DNA from: Antedon mediterranea
Lineage: Eukaryota; Echinodermata; Crinoidea; Comatulida; Antedonidae
Reading direction: 5' to 3'
DNA: 64,000 bases
Assembly: GCF_964355755.1 (NCBI RefSeq)
Contig: NC_092670.1
Span: forward strand, 29,127,795-29,191,794
Within the stretch, counting starts at the first letter, position 1. Each line of letters opens with the position of its first letter. The translations under genes and the position numbers were made by a program. This document shows positions 55,801-64,000 of the stretch, in pieces. The notes under the pieces are model-generated. The model had not been told where the DNA came from, ran no database searches, and was given only the letters and a program-made list of their open reading frames with translations.

Positions 55801-57049
55801 AAAATAACAAATAATATGATTTATAGGAATAATAATATTGGCAATAAAAAGTTGAGATACTATTAATATATTCAATATAAAAGCAAATCAATTTTTTTGA
55901 GAAGTGTGCACTCCAATCAAACTCACCTAAATAAGTGAAAAGCCCTTCAAGGTCTACTAAATACTCAATAAAAGGGAGAAAGAAGCTGTGATGGACTATC
56001 ATATGATGTGAATTTTCGTCAATTGTCTTGCTAGACTTAAAGCAGAATAGACAGTCAGTAACTGGTATGGCATCACCTTCATAGTCCTCCCACTCTTCAT
56101 CGCTTACTTCTTCCACTTCCATATCATCTAAGAAAAAAGTTGATAATGAATTTATAATTTCCAAAATAGTTGTTTTAATAGTATGCTTACAATTATTTAT
56201 GATATTAATAGTATAAACCCATCCTTAAAATTTGGAATAATTTTCATGAGAAATAGCCTCATGGCCTGGGTATATTGACTCATGTGTGATAGTTAGTCCA
56301 TTTCTGTGGAATTTATTAAGTGACGTAGGAAGTAAAGCAATGAAATGAACCAACTAGAATTAGGATTTGGTATTTTTTAAGCTGTAGTTTTAATATCAAT
56401 GGGGGCATACATGCTTATTTCTCTACTAAAGTAAGGACTTAAAATGGCACAAAACAGGCTAGAATTAGACTTTAACTATACACTTGGTTATTATCATAAT
56501 TAAAGCTCTAACAAAAATACAATACAATATTAGTAGTGACTTGACCAATACCAAATTATAAAATCAAAATATTTAATTAATTATAATACCTTCATTATCA
56601 GCTGCAGCTGCTGCAGCATTTTTGTTTTTGTCAACATTTGCTTTTGATTGATTCTTTGTTTTCTTTTTATCATAATCATCACATATATTCTTTTCATTAT
56701 TTTCTTCCAGTTTTTTCTCCTGTCGTTTTTCCTTCTGTTTCTCCAATTCTTTAGTAACTTTTGCTTCCTGTGCTTTATGTTTTTTCGACTGCATATGATT
56801 AGCGTAAGCATTTTCTGTGTTGAAATTCTTGTTACAAACTTGACAGTAACTTTTTACTGACTGAGTTGATTGGGCTATTTGTGCTTGTTGTGACAACACT
56901 CTTTGCCGGAACTCATCCGAAGTAATGGGTGACATATCTGCAACCTTGCGCTTTAAATTGTAACGATGCCAGTCAGATTTGTAATGTCCTCTCTGGACTT
57001 CTATGCTAGCAAATGCTACTCGGCATGTTATGCATGTGTAACTTGCCAT
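46704..57049 (-). CDS. ZNF622: ZNF622 / REI1-type 60S ribosomal subunit maturation factor (six exons)
   Basis: Coding exons, in order, are 57049-56590, 56127-55927, 55750-55588, 54513-54380, 48109-47969 and 46834-46704. All introns are GT-AG, the phases agree, and the sum is 1230 nt (409 aa plus stop). C2H2-type fingers are visible at C6-C9-H22-H28, C69-C72-H85-H91, C179-C182-H195-H200 and C230-C233-H249-H255. The C-terminal blocks [18 protein letters not shown] and TGMKNN-like (MGMKNN) are typical of the family. Family knowledge: yeast Rei1 and animal ZNF622 are cytoplasmic factors that help release and recycle export factors from pre-60S subunits. The start was chosen at MASYTCITC, the family N-terminus, not the in-frame Met 16 codons upstream. 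An acidic stretch precedes finger 3 and a lysine/glutamate-rich, probably coiled segment with a six-Ala run follows finger 2. A minus-strand AATAAA lies at 46461-46456. Human ZNF622 is somewhat longer. The gene appears intact. Confidence 0.93.
46897..47402. mobile_element. 506-bp MITE in ZNF622 intron 5 (TA duplication)
   Basis: The termini GGGCGGTTTCGCAACCTTAC and, inverted, GAGAGGTTTCGCAATCTTAC continue as pairs for over 40 bp (GAATACGATAACGAAAACGG). TA flanks both sides (46895-46896, 47403-47404). ACGAATA/TATTCGT motifs are repeated inside. Non-coding. Confidence 0.88.
47969..48109 (-). CDS. ZNF622: ZNF622 exon 5
   Basis: The acceptor is TGCTTTCATAG|GT and the donor GGAG|GTAAGA. It encodes [14 protein letters not shown] through ALGWYGSGG, the signature C-terminal block. 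It lies 6.3 kb from exon 4. Confidence 0.92.
48150..49100. other. ZNF622 intron 4, proximal part, no feature recognised
   Basis: AT-rich intronic sequence. No repeat delimited. Confidence 0.45.
49105..49340 (+). mobile_element. tRNA-derived SINE with conserved core
   Basis: A B-box-like GGTTCGAATCC at about 49129-49139 is followed by TTTAGGCAAGATACTTTACT and ACACCCAGGTGTGTACAAATGGGTACCTGG. This core is found in SINEs of many marine invertebrates. The head is degenerate and the 3' end uncertain. Confidence 0.65.
49340..49595 (-). mobile_element. C-terminal fragment of a minus-strand LINE
   Basis: Read on the minus strand from 49595: [12 protein letters not shown], then [20 protein letters not shown] and a KVLCL ending. 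This is the typical end of the LINE polyprotein whose earlier part lies at 54300-52030 on the same strand. The two parts are now separated by other insertions. Confidence 0.72.
49600..49850 (-). mobile_element. tRNA-derived SINE, copy at 49.7 kb
   Basis: It shares with 51345-51620 a long body (GTACACCGGGGTAACCCCCT, CGAAAGATGTACTAGGTTCT, TTATCCGAGAAGACTCG, CCACCAGAACCATGGAGTG). The tRNA-like head seen in the other copy is missing here. Confidence 0.8.
49850..52020 (+). mobile_element. LINE remnant with SINE insertion
   Basis: Coding scraps in changing frames: linker region [35 protein letters not shown] and FWGKVKKSS at about 50010-50250; [21 protein letters not shown] at about 50400-50470; reverse transcriptase pieces to 51260 including [17 protein letters not shown] near 50985-51025 (the ADD active site); C-terminal [20 protein letters not shown] at about 51650-51720. 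Its 3' end AATAAAAAGATGAGTGAATG is near 52000. Frameshifts and deletions make it inactive. Confidence 0.85.
51345..51620 (-). mobile_element. tRNA-derived SINE inserted in the LINE (with tRNA-like head)
   Basis: On the minus strand it starts GTGAGTGGCCGAGCGGTTAA, a Leu/Ser-type tRNA A box, then a body shared with 49600-49850. LINE coding resumes on both sides, so the insertion is later than the LINE. Confidence 0.85.
52613..53545. mobile_element. 933-bp Harbinger-like MITE (TTA duplication)
   Basis: The inverted termini begin CGCCCGTATTCTTAAACCGG and pair without visible mismatch for about 38 bp. TTA is duplicated at 52610-52612 and 53546-53548. The subterminal parts are rich in GTTCGA/AGTCGA motifs. 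It splits the LINE between the EDCVRKE and HGYLQNT blocks. Confidence 0.92.
54219..54310. repeat. fold-back at the 5' side of the minus-strand LINE
   Basis: TTCGGCTTTCCTCGATCTT and TTTTCTCCATGTTT on the left pair with their inverse at about 54278-54308. About 9 extra bases occur in the left arm. Confidence 0.8.
54380..54513 (-). CDS. ZNF622: ZNF622 exon 4
   Basis: The acceptor is TTTTAACAG|G and the donor CTTCAG|GTTTGT. It encodes SSYPDY, an acidic linker and GYQLVLPSG, which matches the family order between finger 4 and the GHR..YYKQ block. Confidence 0.88.
54713..54960 (+). mobile_element. tRNA-derived SINE in ZNF622 intron 3
   Basis: A tRNA-like head (GTGGCTTGGTGGTTATGATG as A box, GGGTTCAAGTC as B box) is followed by an unrelated body and ATTTATTTATTTTTTTATTT near 54897-54917. 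The head is too decayed in its stems to be a working tRNA. Confidence 0.65.
54965..55585. other. ZNF622 intron 3, remaining part
   Basis: AT-rich intronic sequence. A minus-strand stretch near 54900-54975 resembles a LINE 3' end (GGATGGACCATCC, GTTGAAATAAAAAAATAAAT), but no coding is supported. Confidence 0.4.
55588..55750 (-). CDS. ZNF622: ZNF622 exon 3 (zinc finger 4)
   Basis: The acceptor is TTTTATTCACAG|GT and the donor TACAG|GTTAGA. It encodes [17 protein letters not shown] and the [10 protein letters not shown] finger, then the FSDFYDYR block. Confidence 0.92.
55927..56127 (-). CDS. ZNF622: ZNF622 exon 2 (acidic segment, zinc finger 3)
   Basis: The acceptor is TTTTTTCTTAG|AT and the donor TTAG|GTGAGT. 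The reading is acidic ([16 protein letters not shown]) followed by DCLFC...H...H and the conserved [10 protein letters not shown] stretch. Confidence 0.92.
56590..57049 (-). CDS. ZNF622: ZNF622 exon 1 (start codon, zinc fingers 1-2)
   Basis: It begins at the ATG at 57049-57047 and ends with a donor reading GAAG|GTATTA. It leaves one base to the next exon. It carries the first two fingers, a charged KEKRQEKK-type stretch and a poly-alanine run. Confidence 0.92.
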
Positions 57050-57099
57050 TTTGTAGTTCACACTGAAGAAAACAATTAAGTTGAATATTGATTTCATTA

Positions 57100-57785
57100 T
57101 CAGTACAGTTACATTACATTTTGAAAATCATCAATGAATACTGGAAAACTTTGGAAAAAAAAAGCACATGGGCTTCTACTGTACTTTTTAGGACTTGGGT
57201 GGGCTTCTTTTCGAGATGGGCTCCTTATTACTTTTGCAAACTGAAGGGGGAGGCTTGTATTAATGCTGTAAATTTTGTGAATTGCTACTAAAATAATATG
57301 ATTTTTGAGAATTGATAATTGTATATATTTGCTTAAAATGCATAAAAAAGTAGATACACCTTACAAGATGCAATTAAAGTACCATTTAGAAAACAAGAAA
57401 TTGTAGAATAAACATGAGGCTTAATTTGTTGAGATAATTAAGGGTTGTAAAGTCATTGAAATATACCATAACACAATCATACATTATTTCTTTGACATTC
57501 TAACGGTCTCTCAAAAAGGGTTAGGCACATTCAACATTATCCAATTCTGTTGTACAGTAGGCCTTGGGTGGGCGGCATGAAATAGGTATGTTTTATCTTG
57601 GTCACAATAAAATAACATTTTTTTTAAATTTCATTTTATTTAATTTGTCTCAAATTCAAAAATAGTGTGACCAAAGTAAAGCATGACTGATATGATCAAA
57701 AGCATAGTTGGCAGGGCTCCACACCATTACTAAATATCACGACCAAAATAAAAAAAAGGCAACCAATTTCAAACATCATCGTCAA
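57100..57785. other. 5' flank of ZNF622, no gene recognised
   Basis: This contains the expected promoter region of ZNF622 (minus strand). I see no CpG-rich stretch, TATA box at a convincing place, or divergent coding exon. Confidence 0.45.
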
Positions 57786-57789
57786 TAGG

Positions 57790-58260
57790 TCATGCTAATC
57801 TTTGACGGGTTTTGCAAGGAAGTGTGCTTGGTCCGCTTTTATTCTTACTTTTTATCATATATGATTTACCGAAAGTTGTACTAACAGAAGATAAGATGTT
57901 TGCTGATAATACCAAAGTGTATGATTATGGGGAATCCAAAGAAAATTTGCAGATCTCACTTGATAATATGTTCAATGCCAACAAGTGTAAGATTTTTTAT
58001 ATAGGGAGATAATGTGACCCATGTCAACATTGTGGAAACTGCTATTGAAAAGGATCTCGCTATATACTTCGATAACAATTTTAACTTTGATTACCATATT
58101 ATAAATAACTGTGTTGCTAGGCAAAACAAATAGTGGGTCTCATAAAACGAACTTTTTGTTACAATGATTAGGAAATGTTTCTTTGCTTATTCAAATCTTT
58201 AGTCCGCCCTATCTTATATTATAGCACTAACTGTGTCAAGCTTGCCTGTTTAGATAGCCT
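57790..58260 (+). mobile_element. LINE fragment, reverse transcriptase C-terminal half
   Basis: QGSVLGPLLFLLFIIYDLP, then FADNTKVYDYGES (the usual ADD site now reads ADN), ANKCKIFYIGR, and in other frames EKDLAIYFDNNFNFDYH-like and RTFCYND, SLVRPILYYSTNC. Pattern of CR1/Jockey-type reverse transcriptases. Frameshifted and truncated. Confidence 0.82.
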
Positions 58261-58269
58261 AGATAGTAG

Positions 58270-58680
58270 GATTTACCTACCTAGCCTAGCTGACTAGTGC
58301 CTCTAGGCTAGGCATACAGTAGTCCTAAATAGTGATATCTTACCATAGCGATATCTTACCTTAGTGATATAAGGAGGCCTTAGACTAGAGTAATTTCTTT
58401 TACTTGTGGAGACGGCCTCCTCTCAAAGAATATAATTTTCATAGGTTTGAAAGTATAGAGTGTTGTGCATAAAACCATGTGAGGGTAGTTTGTGCCAGAG
58501 CTTTATCACTCTTATTATTTAAAAAAAGAGTCTCTAAACATTGTGTTATTTCGTGGGGGAATTAATTTGTAAAAGACCTTGTGAGTGGACCCTAGGCCTA
58601 GATTCAGGATGGAAGATATTGAAGAAACGCTGAAATTCAATATTTTCAATCTGGTGTATAAAGTTTAAAAACCTCTATCA
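58270..58680. other. no gene recognised; short GATATCTTACC repeats
   Basis: AGTGATATCTTACC occurs about three times at 58331-58372 with small changes. The rest is unremarkable. Confidence 0.45.
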
Positions 58681-58689
58681 TGCCGTAGT

Positions 58690-59100
58690 ATCATTGGTTG
58701 TCAGACGATCGGGCCAAGCCGATCAGGCCCAGAAAATGAGGAGCATTAGGCCCGATCATCCCATATGTTGGCCTGATTGTCTCATGTGTTAGGAATCATG
58801 TTGGTCCGATACGCTTTTGCCGTCGTGTTCGCGTTTTATTTCTTTGGGCCCGATCATCTCGCGATTTGTGCCCAATCGTCTGGCCGATCGCCCATGGTCC
58901 CGATCGTCTGTTCCCCGTATCCCTGGTTTTATTGCGACCAAAATAAAACGTGACCGATTTGGGTTCGATCGATCGTCTCCGCTCCTGATCATCTTAAAAG
59001 CTCGTTGGGCCCGATTGTCTCACGCTTTGGGCCCGATCGTCTCACAAATTGTCCCCGAACGGCGATCATCCGTGGTCCCAATTGTCTGTTCCCCGTATCA
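58690..59100. repeat. GGCCCGATCGTCTC-rich degenerate repeat
   Basis: Variants of GGCCCGATCGTCTCA occur about ten times with irregular spacing, one early copy inverted (CAGACGATCGGGCC). The phrase GTCTGTTCCCCGTATC appears twice (about 58906 and 59085). The block is clearly richer in G+C than its surroundings. Frames through it on both strands look repeat-driven. Confidence 0.7.
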
Positions 59101-59109
59101 TTATATTAG

Positions 59110-59435
59110 TTAGGTACGAGTCAAAAAATTAAAAAAAACACATCATTTTCAAAAATTTTATTCAAATTGATCAACTACTTGATTTTATATTAACTTTCTT
59201 TTATTTTATCTTTATTTTAATCAGAATTTTGGTATAAAAATAATTGTGACCTTTTTATAATCAATTTTTAATATTTTGTATAAAACATCTTTTTACTTCA
59301 TAGATTTTTTTTTTTTACAGAATGAAGCTTGCAAAATTTACATTATGCTAGTAACATCCCCTCCCTACCCCCCAATATTTATTTACATTCCGACCCATCC
59401 GGCCCCCCCCTTCATATTTATTTTCAGCTAGCCTA
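59110..59435. other. no gene recognised
   Basis: AT-rich stretch, then a C-rich stretch around 59358-59410. Confidence 0.45.
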
Positions 59436-59439
59436 GCTA

Positions 59440-61800
59440 GCTGACTCTCTCTACTCTAGCCTCCAGGGTTATAGCCTAGCTAGTTAGAGGCCTAGCCTAG
59501 CCCTAGTATTATATATAGCCTATATTTTTTGGCTTACCTTAACCCTGCCTATAGAGGCCTAGGCTAGTAGTAGTGCTAGCCTAGATAGGCCCGGCCTAGC
59601 CTAGGGCCTAGGCTACCTAGTAGTAGGCCCTAGCTAGAATTAGATAGTTAGGCCTAACTAGGCTAGGCCTAGGCCTAGGCCTAGGCTAGGCCTAGGCCTA
59701 GATAGAGTCTTTAGATTGTAAATATAAAATAATACATAAAATGCACAATATCACTATTCAAAACTGGGATCCTAAACAGTACTTACCCTATGTTGTATTC
59801 TTTATAACAATAAATATTATTACATATAGGCGCGCCTCCTAATAAGCCTAGGCTCGGCCTAGCCTACCTCTTATTCCCACACCAAAATGAAGAAGTGTGT
59901 CCGCGAATGTTGTCAGGTATAGTATGTAGTTGTTTTTTGATAACAGAGAGCTATCACTTATGCCATCCTCGTATATAATTAATTTCGTACGGAAATACAT
60001 TTAATTGATAATATCATTAGGTAGAGTATCCTTCTTACAATTAATTATCAGTAATATATATAACTTTTTAAATGTTAGGGATATATTTTAAAATAACTAT
60101 AAATAGATATATAATTACACAAACTCAAGATGTTCTTTTCTGCCTGAAACCTAGGCCCACCCTAGGCCTCCTCCTCTGTGCTCTCACTTCGTTCGTTTTG
60201 CTACCTGATCCGTGCAGGCCTAGGCCTAGGCTAGACTGGATATTATGATTGCAAGCCAAAAAGGTAGATTTAGAAGCATATTTTATTGATTACCCATCAT
60301 CAGTGTCACCCTTAACAGATAGTTAAGCTATATTTGTAGGTCATAGCTTATTTCAGACAATATTTTAGCCTCCAAAAAGGGCAGATTAGGCCTAGCCTAG
60401 GCCGGATGCTAGTCAAGTCGCCCCATCGCAAAGTCGCCCCATACAAAGTCGCCCCTTACACAGTCGCCCCATCGCAAAGTCGCCCCAAAACAAAGTCGCC
60501 CCGACACAGTCGCCCCATCGCAAAGTCGCCCCATCGCAAAGTCGCCCCAACGCAAAGTCGCCCCATCGCAAAGTCGCCCCATCACAAAGTCGCCCTATCG
60601 CAAAGTCAAAAATGAGCTGGTATCCAGGCGTAGGTTGAAGAAAGATTCGTAATTGTGGCTCTGGTAACTAATTTAACATTTTCGAAACTATAAATCAGGG
60701 ATAATCTTTTTAGAACTTTCAAACAAGGGACTATTTTTTTAATGATTTTTAAAAAGCACTTCATTAAAACCTGTAAAATAAAAATTAAAACACAAATTAT
60801 GTATATAATAGGATAAACATTGTAATGTAGGCCTAGGCCTACTATACGACATTTAGCGCGACCAAAGTAACAACGCAATCGATATCAAACGCAACCGATA
60901 TGATTAAAACAGCGTACTACTACGGCGGCGCTTCATAATCATACCGAAATAAAACCGTGGGCGACTTTGCGATGGGGCGCCTTTGCGATGGGGCGACTTT
61001 GCGTTGGGGCGACTTTGCGCTGGGGCGACTTTGTAATGGGGCGACTTTGCGATGGGGCGACTGTGCCTGGGCGACTTTGTTTTGGGGCGACTTTGCGATG
61101 GGGCGACTTTGTATTGGGCGACTTTGTATGGGGCGACTTTGCGATGGGGCGACTTGACTGGATCCCCCTAGGCCTAGCCTATTATAGCCTATAGGCCTAG
61201 CTAGAAAGAGGCTAGGCCTAGGCTAGCTAGGGCCTAGGCCTAGTTAGGCTAGCATCTCGCTACTCTAGCTAGTAGTTTAGGCCTAGGTAGGCCTAGTACT
61301 ACTAGGCCTATAGCCTAGCTGGCCTACTAGTACTAGGGCTAGCCTAGTCTTGCTAGGCCTAGAAAGAAGTAGTAGGCCTAGCTAGGCTACTACGGATCCG
61401 CTACTACTACTAGCTAGGCTAGGCTACTAGGCCCACCTGGTTAGGGATCCCCTGGTTAGGCCCTACTAGGGAACTGGTAGGCTAGCTAGCTAGGCCTACT
61501 TACTAGCTAATAAATAAGTCTAGGCCTAGGCTGCCTAACTAGCTAGCTCTATGTATTCTAGTTAGGGCCTAGACTAGTTTATTAGGCCTTTGTTTAGGCT
61601 GATTAGGCCTGCCTAGTCCTAGTTAAATAAATAGGCATATAACCAGGCTCAGTCTAAACACTCTAGGCCTATCTATATGAGACCTGTGCTATTAATTATA
61701 GGACTAGACCTAGGGCCTTGCTAGCTAGCCAGCAGAATGGTCTAGAGAGGCATAGGCCTAGCTAGGGATAGGCTGGGGAGTCATAGACAGCCTATCTATA
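59440..61800. repeat. TAGGCCTA/CCTAGG-rich low-complexity block
   Basis: Dense, irregular runs of TAGGCC, CTAGGCCT and GCTAGCTAG, e.g. 59460-59700 and 61180-61780. Because the units are palindromic the block reads similarly on both strands. Isolated TAGGCCTA words are scattered through the rest of the window as well. No coding. Confidence 0.85.
60411..61159. mobile_element. fold-back element with 16-bp array arms
   Basis: The left arm 60411-60606 is about twelve tandem copies of AGTCGCCCCATCGCAA with small changes; the right arm 60959-61159 is the inverse. Outer ends AGTCAAGTCGCCCC match inversely. The spacer of about 350 bp is AT-rich and non-coding. Long frames in the arms come only from the repeat. 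Small pairings outside (GGATGC and GGATCC) may extend the ends. Confidence 0.88.
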
Positions 61801-62135
61801 TAAAATATTATTATTTCATTGCTAATGCCAAGGTATTATTTAGGCCTGTTTATTTTCAGGTTGAAAGCAATGGATAAAGAGAGATTCAATTCTACAACAA
61901 AAGTCAAACTCAAACTGATAATTAACAATGTTTCCAGTTAATTAATGTTAATTATTTTAATAGATTGTAGTGACCCTAACTACCTTACTGTTTGTGTATG
62001 GCTGTAATATTATATTAAATGTCATCACAATTAGTAAGGTTGTGAGGCTTCACAATTTCAAACAACTCTTCTTGTGTCTCTTCTTCATGTGGATGGATTA
62101 AAAAATACTGTGAGTATTGTACACTCTTTATATGA
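61800..62135. other. no gene recognised
   Basis: AT-rich sequence between the TAGGCC block and the satellite. Confidence 0.45.
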
Positions 62136-62139
62136 ATAT

Positions 62140-64000
62140 ATCATCAATCACAATATCAAATATGATCAGTGTAGTCAAAATTTGATAACTTAGCATGAAT
62201 CTTTTAATATCTACATCATCAATAATTAATATTAATATAAATCTACATCACAATGTTGGATATGATCTTTGTAGTCAAAATTTGATAACTGAGCACGCAT
62301 CTTTTAATAACTACCTTATCAATAACTATTAATAATGTCCTATATCACAATGTACAGTAGGATATGATCAGTGTTAGTCATAATTTGATAACTGAGCACG
62401 CATCTTTTAATATCTACCTCATCAATAATTAATATTAATATCATATATCACATTGTTCGATATGATCAGTGAAGTCAGAATTTGATAACTGAGCACGCAT
62501 CTTTTAATATATACCTTATCAATGACTATTAATAATATCCTATATCACAATGTTGGATATGATTAGTGATTAGATAAATGAGCACGCATCTTTCAATATC
62601 TATTTCATCAATAATTATTTGTATTTTGTATTTGTATTTTTGTATTTGTATTATAATAATTATTATTAATAATTTATATCACATTGTTCGATATGATCAG
62701 TGTAGTCATATTTGATAACTGAGCACGCCTCTTTCAATATCTATTTCATCAATAATTATTTGTATTTTGTATTTGTATTTTTGTATTTGTACTGTATTAT
62801 AATAATTATTATTAATAATTTATATCACATTGTTCGATATGATCAGTGTAGTCATAATTTGATAACTGAGCACGCATCTTTCAATATCTATTTCATCAAT
62901 AATTATTTGTATTTTGTATTTGTATTTTTGTATTTGTATTATAATAATTAATATTAATAATTTATATCACATTGTTTGATATGATCAGTGTAGTCATAAT
63001 TTGATAACTGAGCACGCATCTTTCAATATCTATTTCATCAATAATTATTTGTATTTTGTATTTGTATTTTTGTATTTGTATTATAATAATTATTATTAAT
63101 CATTTATATCACATTGTTCAATATGATCAGTGTAGTCATAATTTGATAACTGAGCACGCATCTTTCAATATCTATTTCATCAATAATTATTTGTATTTTG
63201 TATTTGTATTTTGGTATTTGTATTATAATAATTATTATTAATAATTTATATCACATTGTTGGATATGATCAGTGTAGTCATAATTTGATAACTGAGCACG
63301 CATCTTTCAATATCTATTTCATCAATAATTATTTGTATTTTGTATTTGTATTTTTGTATTTGTATTATAATAATTATTATTAATAATTTATATCACATTG
63401 TTCGATATGATCAGTGTAGTCATAATTTGATAACTGAGCACGCATCTTTCAATATCTATTTCATCAATAATTATTATTAATAATTTATATCACATTGCTG
63501 GATATGATCAGTGTAGTCATAATTTGATAACTGAGCATACATCTTTAAAAATCTACCTCATTAATAATTAATATTAATAATCTATATCACACTGTTGGAT
63601 ATGATCTGTTTAGTTTTTTAATATCTACCTTATCAATAACTATTAATAATATCCTATATCACAATGTTGGATATGATCAGTGTAGTCATAGTTTGATAAC
63701 TGTGAGCATACATATTTTAATATCTACCTCATCAATAATTATTATTAATAATCTATATCACAATGTTGGATATGATTAGTGTAGTCATAATTTGATAACT
63801 GAGCACGCATCTTTCAATATCTATTTCATCAATAATTATTATTAATAATTTATATCACATTGTTGGATATGATCAGTGTAGTCATACAGTAATTTGATAA
63901 CTGAGCAAAAATCTTTTAATATCTACCTCATCAATAATTAATATTAATAATCTATATCACATTGTTCGATATGATCAGTGTAGTCATAATTTGATAACTG
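62140..64000. repeat. AT-rich satellite, about 95-bp and 143-bp unit variants
   Basis: About 17 tandem copies of a unit with ATATGATCAGTGTAGTCATA, TTTGATAACTGAGCACGCAT, TCATCAATAATTATT and TATATCACATTGTTC. Copies between about 62560 and 63460 mostly carry an additional TTGTATTTTGTATTTGTATT-type block; copies at both sides lack it. The array continues past the window edge. Frames of 61-79 codons here are repeat-driven. Confidence 0.95.

Noticed and set aside
55784-55926. Continuation of the ZNF622 exon 2 frame past 55927
   Set aside because: It runs through a perfect GTGAGT donor into a low-complexity stretch; the next exon restores the conserved GEKVG block.
59870-59925. Short exon ATGAAGAAGTGTGTCCGCG... 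with donor-like CAG|GTATAG
   Set aside because: Only ten codons, no partner exon, and it lies in repeat-rich sequence.
60411-61159. CRISPR-like array of 16-bp repeats
   Set aside because: No unique spacers, the unit is too short, and two arrays face each other; this is a fold-back element in a eukaryotic genome.
60406-61194. Open frames of 66-75 codons in the 16-bp arrays (e.g. SPHRKVAP- and GATLRWGDF-type proteins)
   Set aside because: They are translations of the tandem unit itself on both sides of the fold-back; no start context, codon bias or domain.
62712-63383. Repeated frames reading NIYFINNYLYFVFVFLYLYY
   Set aside because: The same translation recurs with every satellite unit, so it is repeat-driven.

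Overview
This is AT-rich eukaryotic nuclear DNA, most likely from a marine invertebrate and plausibly an echinoderm or another deuterostome. That assignment is inference. It rests on intron-split animal genes, tRNA- and 5S-derived SINEs, Mag-like Ty3/Gypsy elements, several LINE families, and a 5S-like segment that resembles invertebrate 5S rRNA. The palindrome TAGGCCTA is strikingly common throughout. There are no operons, CRISPR arrays or bacterial features.

Two host genes can be supported, both on the minus strand. (1) ZNF622 (the REI1-type 60S ribosome-maturation factor) lies at 57049-46704. It has six exons with phase-consistent splice sites and encodes 409 aa. Its 6.3-kb fourth intron is packed with nested LINE, SINE and DNA-transposon debris. 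(2) A candidate three-exon gene lies at 43625-14202. Exon 1 encodes a short membrane segment and the start of a coiled coil, exon 2 (30168-30103) continues the coil, and exon 3 (14393-14202) is a complete C3HC4 RING finger followed by a stop. The exons join in phase to 136 aa across introns of 13.3 and 15.7 kb. Each exon is well supported; their membership in one gene is inference.

Region by region: 1-13.9 kb is intergenic, with minisatellites, a LINE scrap, a 5S-derived SINE, a fold-back element with array-type arms and a 2-kb Mutator-like element with a 10-bp target duplication. 14-43.6 kb is the RING gene with transposon-filled introns: a decayed Gypsy element (21326-27266) that itself carries two insertions, and an intact Gypsy element (36033-40581) with identical LTRs and one 1288-codon gag-pol frame, sitting inside a Harbinger-like element (35148-40730). 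43.7-46.7 kb is intergenic. 46.7-57.05 kb is ZNF622. 57.1-64 kb is intergenic: a LINE fragment, a degenerate GGCCCGATC-rich block, a TAGGCC-rich block holding a second array-armed fold-back element, and an AT-rich satellite running off the window end.

The most interesting material is the transposon record. Many families are delimited here by terminal repeats plus target-site duplications (TTA/TAA/TCA, TTAA, TA, 5, 6, 9 and 10 bp). These include two inverted copies of one family with 9-bp duplications and a hairpin at each end, and two unrelated fold-back elements whose arms are tandem arrays. One of the fold-back elements has related empty sites elsewhere in the window. I found no novel multi-gene system.
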